A stretch of 46,067 nucleotides of DNA from Stenotrophomonas sp. UBA2302 (GTDB lineage Bacteria; Pseudomonadota; Gammaproteobacteria; Xanthomonadales; Xanthomonadaceae): NCBI GenBank assembly GCA_002345545.1, contig DDVW01000069.1, positions 1 to 46,067 of the forward strand. Direction: 5' to 3'. The number at the start of each line of letters is the position of its first letter. Positions within the stretch are counted from its first letter, which is position 1. Positions 43,894 through 46,067 of the stretch are shown here, one piece after another. Position numbers and translations under genes: made by a program. The notes under the pieces were generated by a model. The model saw only the letters and a list, made by a program, of their open reading frames with translations. It was not told the DNA's origin and ran no database searches.

Positions 43894-44373
43894 ATGAACA
43901 TCGGCGATACCCTGGACAGCACCACCCTCGCTCTTCCGCTGGCCCTGTCCGGCGGCGACAGCACCACCCTCGCCGCACAGGCCGGCCACTGGCTGGTGCT
44001 GTACTTCTACCCGAAGGACAGTACCCCCGGCTGCACCACCGAGGGCCTGGATTTCAATGCGCTGCTGCCGGAGTTCACCCGTGCCGGCGCCAGGGTGTTC
44101 GGGGTTTCGCGTGATTCGGTGAAATCCCACGACAACTTCTGCGCCAAGCAGGGCTTCAGGTTCCCGCTGATCAGCGACAGCGACGAGGCGCTGTGCAACG
44201 CCTTCGACGTGATCAAAATGAAGAACATGTACGGCAAGCAGGTGCGCGGCATCGAGCGCAGCACCTTCCTGATCTCGCCCGAGGGCACACTGGTGCAGGA
44301 ATGGCGCAAAGTGAAAGTCGCCGGTCATGCCGCTGCCGTGCTTGAAGCCCTGAAGGCCGCCCGGAACACGTGA
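43894..44373 (+). CDS. bcp: Peroxiredoxin BCP (PrxQ family), alpha3-type 2-Cys
   Basis: Thiol peroxidase that reduces hydrogen peroxide and organic peroxides. The 159-residue product has peroxidatic Cys47 (STPGCTTE). The resolving Cys five residues later, found in E. coli BCP, is absent. Instead Cys83 (HDNFCAKQGF) sits 36 residues away, the arrangement shown for X. campestris BCP (Cys48-Cys84). AAGGA precedes the ATG. It follows gcvR by 79 bp. Confidence 0.95.
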   Translation: MNIGDTLDSTTLALPLALSGGDSTTLAAQAGHWLVLYFYPKDSTPGCTTEGLDFNALLPEFTRAGARVFGVSRDSVKSHDNFCAKQGFRFPLISDSDEALCNAFDVIKMKNMYGKQVRGIERSTFLISPEGTLVQEWRKVKVAGHAAAVLEALKAARNT

Positions 44374-44455
44374 GCCCCCTGCCACTCCCACTCGCCCCAT
44401 CGGCCTGCCCCGCAGGTGCGATGGCGTGACCCTGTCCCGCCACAAGGAACCGACG

Positions 44456-45856
44456 ATGACCCGAGGCAAGCGCATCTACGTGCTGGACACCAACGTGCTG
44501 ATGCACGATCCCACCGCGCTGTTCAAGTTCGAGGAGCACGATGTCTACCTGCCGATGCAGGTGATCGAGGAGCTGGACAACGGCAAGAAGGGCACCACCG
44601 AGGCGAGCCGCAACGCCCGCCAGGTGAGCCGCTTCCTCAATGAGCTGATCGAAGCGGCAGGCATCGGCAGCGTGCAGAACGGCGTGCCGCTGGCACGTCC
44701 GCAGGGCCTGCAGCTGCGCGGCGCCCAGAGTGCCGGAAATCTGTACTTCCAGACCAGCCATTTCGAGGCCGGCAAGAGCTTTGGCAAGGTGATCCCGGAC
44801 AACGCCATCCTCGGCGCCATCCTGGCCCTGAAGGAACAGCACCCGGAAACCCCGGTGGTGTTCATCTCCAAGGACATCAACCTGCGCATCAAGGCCGCCA
44901 TCGCCGGCATCGATTCGGAGGACTACGAGAACGACCGCGCGCTGGACGACTTCAACCTGCTCTACACCGGCGCCAGCGAGCTGCCGGAGGACTTCTGGAA
45001 GAAGCATGCCGAGAACCTGCGCAGCTGGAGCGACAAGGGCCGCACCAGCTACGAGATCACTGCCGCTGACGACGAGGACTGGTATCCGAACCAGTACGCC
45101 TACCTGCCCGGCGATGACGAAGTCGAACTGAAGGTGGCCAAGGTGGAGGGCGATGGCCGCGTCACCCTGTCGCTGGTCAACGACTACCGCCACGGCTCGC
45201 ATTCGGTATGGGGCATCACCGCGCGCAACCGCGAGCAGAATTTCGCGCTCAATGCGCTGATGGATCCGGAGATCGATTTCGTCACCCTGCTCGGCACCGC
45301 CGGCACCGGCAAGACCCTGCTGGCACTGGCCGCCGGCCTGGCGCAGACGATGGACACGCAGCGTTACCGCGAGATCATCATGACCCGTGCCACGGTCAGC
45401 GTCGGCGAGGACATCGGCTTCCTGCCCGGCACCGAGGAGGAGAAGATGACGCCATGGATGGGCGCACTGACCGACAACCTGGAGGTGCTCACCCACAACC
45501 AGGAAGGCGGCACCTGGGGGCGCGCGGCGACCAACGACCTGCTGGCCAGCCGCATCAAGATCCGTTCGCTGAACTTCATGCGCGGCCGCACCTTCCTGTC
45601 GCGCTACCTGATCCTGGACGAGGCGCAGAACCTCACGCCGAAGCAGATGAAGACGCTGATCACCCGCGCCGGCCCCGGCACCAAGATCGTCTGCCTAGGC
45701 AATGTCGAGCAGATCGACACTCCCTACCTGACGGAAACCACCTCCGGCCTGACCTACGCGGTAGACCGCTTCAAGAACTGGCCACACAGTGCGCATATCA
45801 CTCTGCGCCGGGGCGAGCGCTCGCGCCTGGCCGATTACGCATCGGAGGTTCTGTGA
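44456..45856 (+). CDS. PIN-PhoH fusion protein (PhoH2/YlaK type)
   Basis: A 466-residue protein with an N-terminal PIN RNase domain (residues 5-150, with acidic residues in VLDTNVLMHD, VIEELD and ISKDINLR) and a C-terminal PhoH P-loop ATPase domain. The Walker A is GTAGTGKT at 280-287 and the Walker B is LILDEAQN at 385-392. Mycobacterial PhoH2 of this layout is an RNA helicase and RNase; the proteobacterial versions are little studied. AAGGA lies 7 nt before the ATG at 44456. A lipoprotein gene overlaps its stop. No antitoxin-like gene precedes it. Confidence 0.92.
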   Translation: MTRGKRIYVLDTNVLMHDPTALFKFEEHDVYLPMQVIEELDNGKKGTTEASRNARQVSRFLNELIEAAGIGSVQNGVPLARPQGLQLRGAQSAGNLYFQTSHFEAGKSFGKVIPDNAILGAILALKEQHPETPVVFISKDINLRIKAAIAGIDSEDYENDRALDDFNLLYTGASELPEDFWKKHAENLRSWSDKGRTSYEITAADDEDWYPNQYAYLPGDDEVELKVAKVEGDGRVTLSLVNDYRHGSHSVWGITARNREQNFALNALMDPEIDFVTLLGTAGTGKTLLALAAGLAQTMDTQRYREIIMTRATVSVGEDIGFLPGTEEEKMTPWMGALTDNLEVLTHNQEGGTWGRAATNDLLASRIKIRSLNFMRGRTFLSRYLILDEAQNLTPKQMKTLITRAGPGTKIVCLGNVEQIDTPYLTETTSGLTYAVDRFKNWPHSAHITLRRGERSRLADYASEVL

Positions 45857-46067
45857 AACCGCTGCACGTCCTTCCACTTGCCGGCGCATTGCTGGCACTG
45901 GCCGCCTGTACGCCGGCCAACGTCAAGCCCGGTGCCAGCGTATCGACGGCGCTCAAGGCCGGACAGTCCTGGGTGGTCACCCGACCCGTGGTGGCCGCAC
46001 AGGTACTGGACACCTGCTCGCGCGACAGTCCCGCCCGGCACGCCGGTGAAGTCACCGGCTACTGGGC
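45853..46067 (+). CDS. Partial lipoprotein gene running off the window
   Basis: Starts at GTG 45853, overlapping the PhoH stop by 4 bp (GTGA), with a strong GGAGG 4 nt upstream. The visible 71 residues begin with a lipoprotein signal ending LALAAC (Cys19), followed by CTPANVKPGASVSTAL. The frame is open to the last base, so the C terminus is missing and the family cannot be named. Confidence 0.75.
   Translation, partial: MKPLHVLPLAGALLALAACTPANVKPGASVSTALKAGQSWVVTRPVVAAQVLDTCSRDSPARHAGEVTGYW

Noticed and set aside
44456..45856. PIN-PhoH protein as a toxin-antitoxin module
   Set aside because: There is no small antitoxin gene directly upstream; bcp ends 82 bp before it and is a complete peroxiredoxin gene.
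1..46067. Mobile elements, prophage, CRISPR arrays and SMAG/REP-type repeats
   Set aside because: No transposase, integrase or phage genes, no regularly spaced repeats, and no recurrent GTAG-headed hairpins were seen. Gene content is core and operon order is conserved.

Overview
This window looks like a chromosomal housekeeping segment of a GC-rich gammaproteobacterium of the Xanthomonadaceae, most like Stenotrophomonas, Pseudoxanthomonas or Xanthomonas. The evidence is the gene order (cmk-rpsA-ihfB-lapAB; pcnB-folK-panBC; gcvR-bcp), a 41-residue L36, a BCP with the Cys47/Cys83 arrangement described in Xanthomonas campestris, and adjacent aguA and aguB. The genus is an inference. I see no insertion sequence, prophage, integrase, CRISPR array or other sign of recent transfer, and coding density is about 90%.

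Layout. (1) 0.15-8.5 kb, minus strand: cmk, rpsA, ihfB, lapA, lapB, a WbpL/WecA-like phosphosugar transferase, a WbpM/CapD-like dehydratase and galU. This runs from nucleotide and translation functions into LPS assembly control and surface-sugar precursors. (2) 8.5-13.2 kb, plus strand: rpmJ, a small periplasmic protein, then aguA-aguB (agmatine to putrescine), a GNAT acetyltransferase and a TraB-family membrane protein. (3) 13.3-21.0 kb, minus strand: an RND efflux operon with one lipoprotein adaptor and two different pump subunits but no outer-membrane channel. (4) 21.1-27.2 kb: two small cytochromes c, a large 'transmembrane repetitive' protein with nfuA, phhB with a TonB-domain lipoprotein, zupT and rluC. 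(5) 27.2-35.7 kb: rne with a long structured leader, a GacA-like regulator, a PAP2 phosphatase, ispG and a RegB/RegA-type redox two-component pair. (6) 35.8-41.5 kb, minus strand: pcnB-folK-panB-panC and panD-pgi. (7) 41.5-46.1 kb: tRNA-Glu(CTC), fdxA, a BamC-like lipoprotein, gcvR, bcp, a PIN-PhoH ATPase and a truncated lipoprotein gene at the edge.

How the genes work together. Pantothenate synthesis (panBCD) and the folate gene folK form operons with RNA 3'-end (pcnB) and glycolytic (pgi) genes. LapAB sits directly beside the lipid-linked sugar genes. RNase E and poly(A) polymerase are both present.

The most interesting signals are in expression control rather than a new gene system. pcnB has no usable ATG/GTG and probably starts at ATC. 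Its predicted promoter shares a -10 element, back to back, with the divergent tRNA-Glu promoter. The RND operon start carries a perfect 13-bp inverted repeat. I found no clear undescribed defence, mobile or biosynthetic system.
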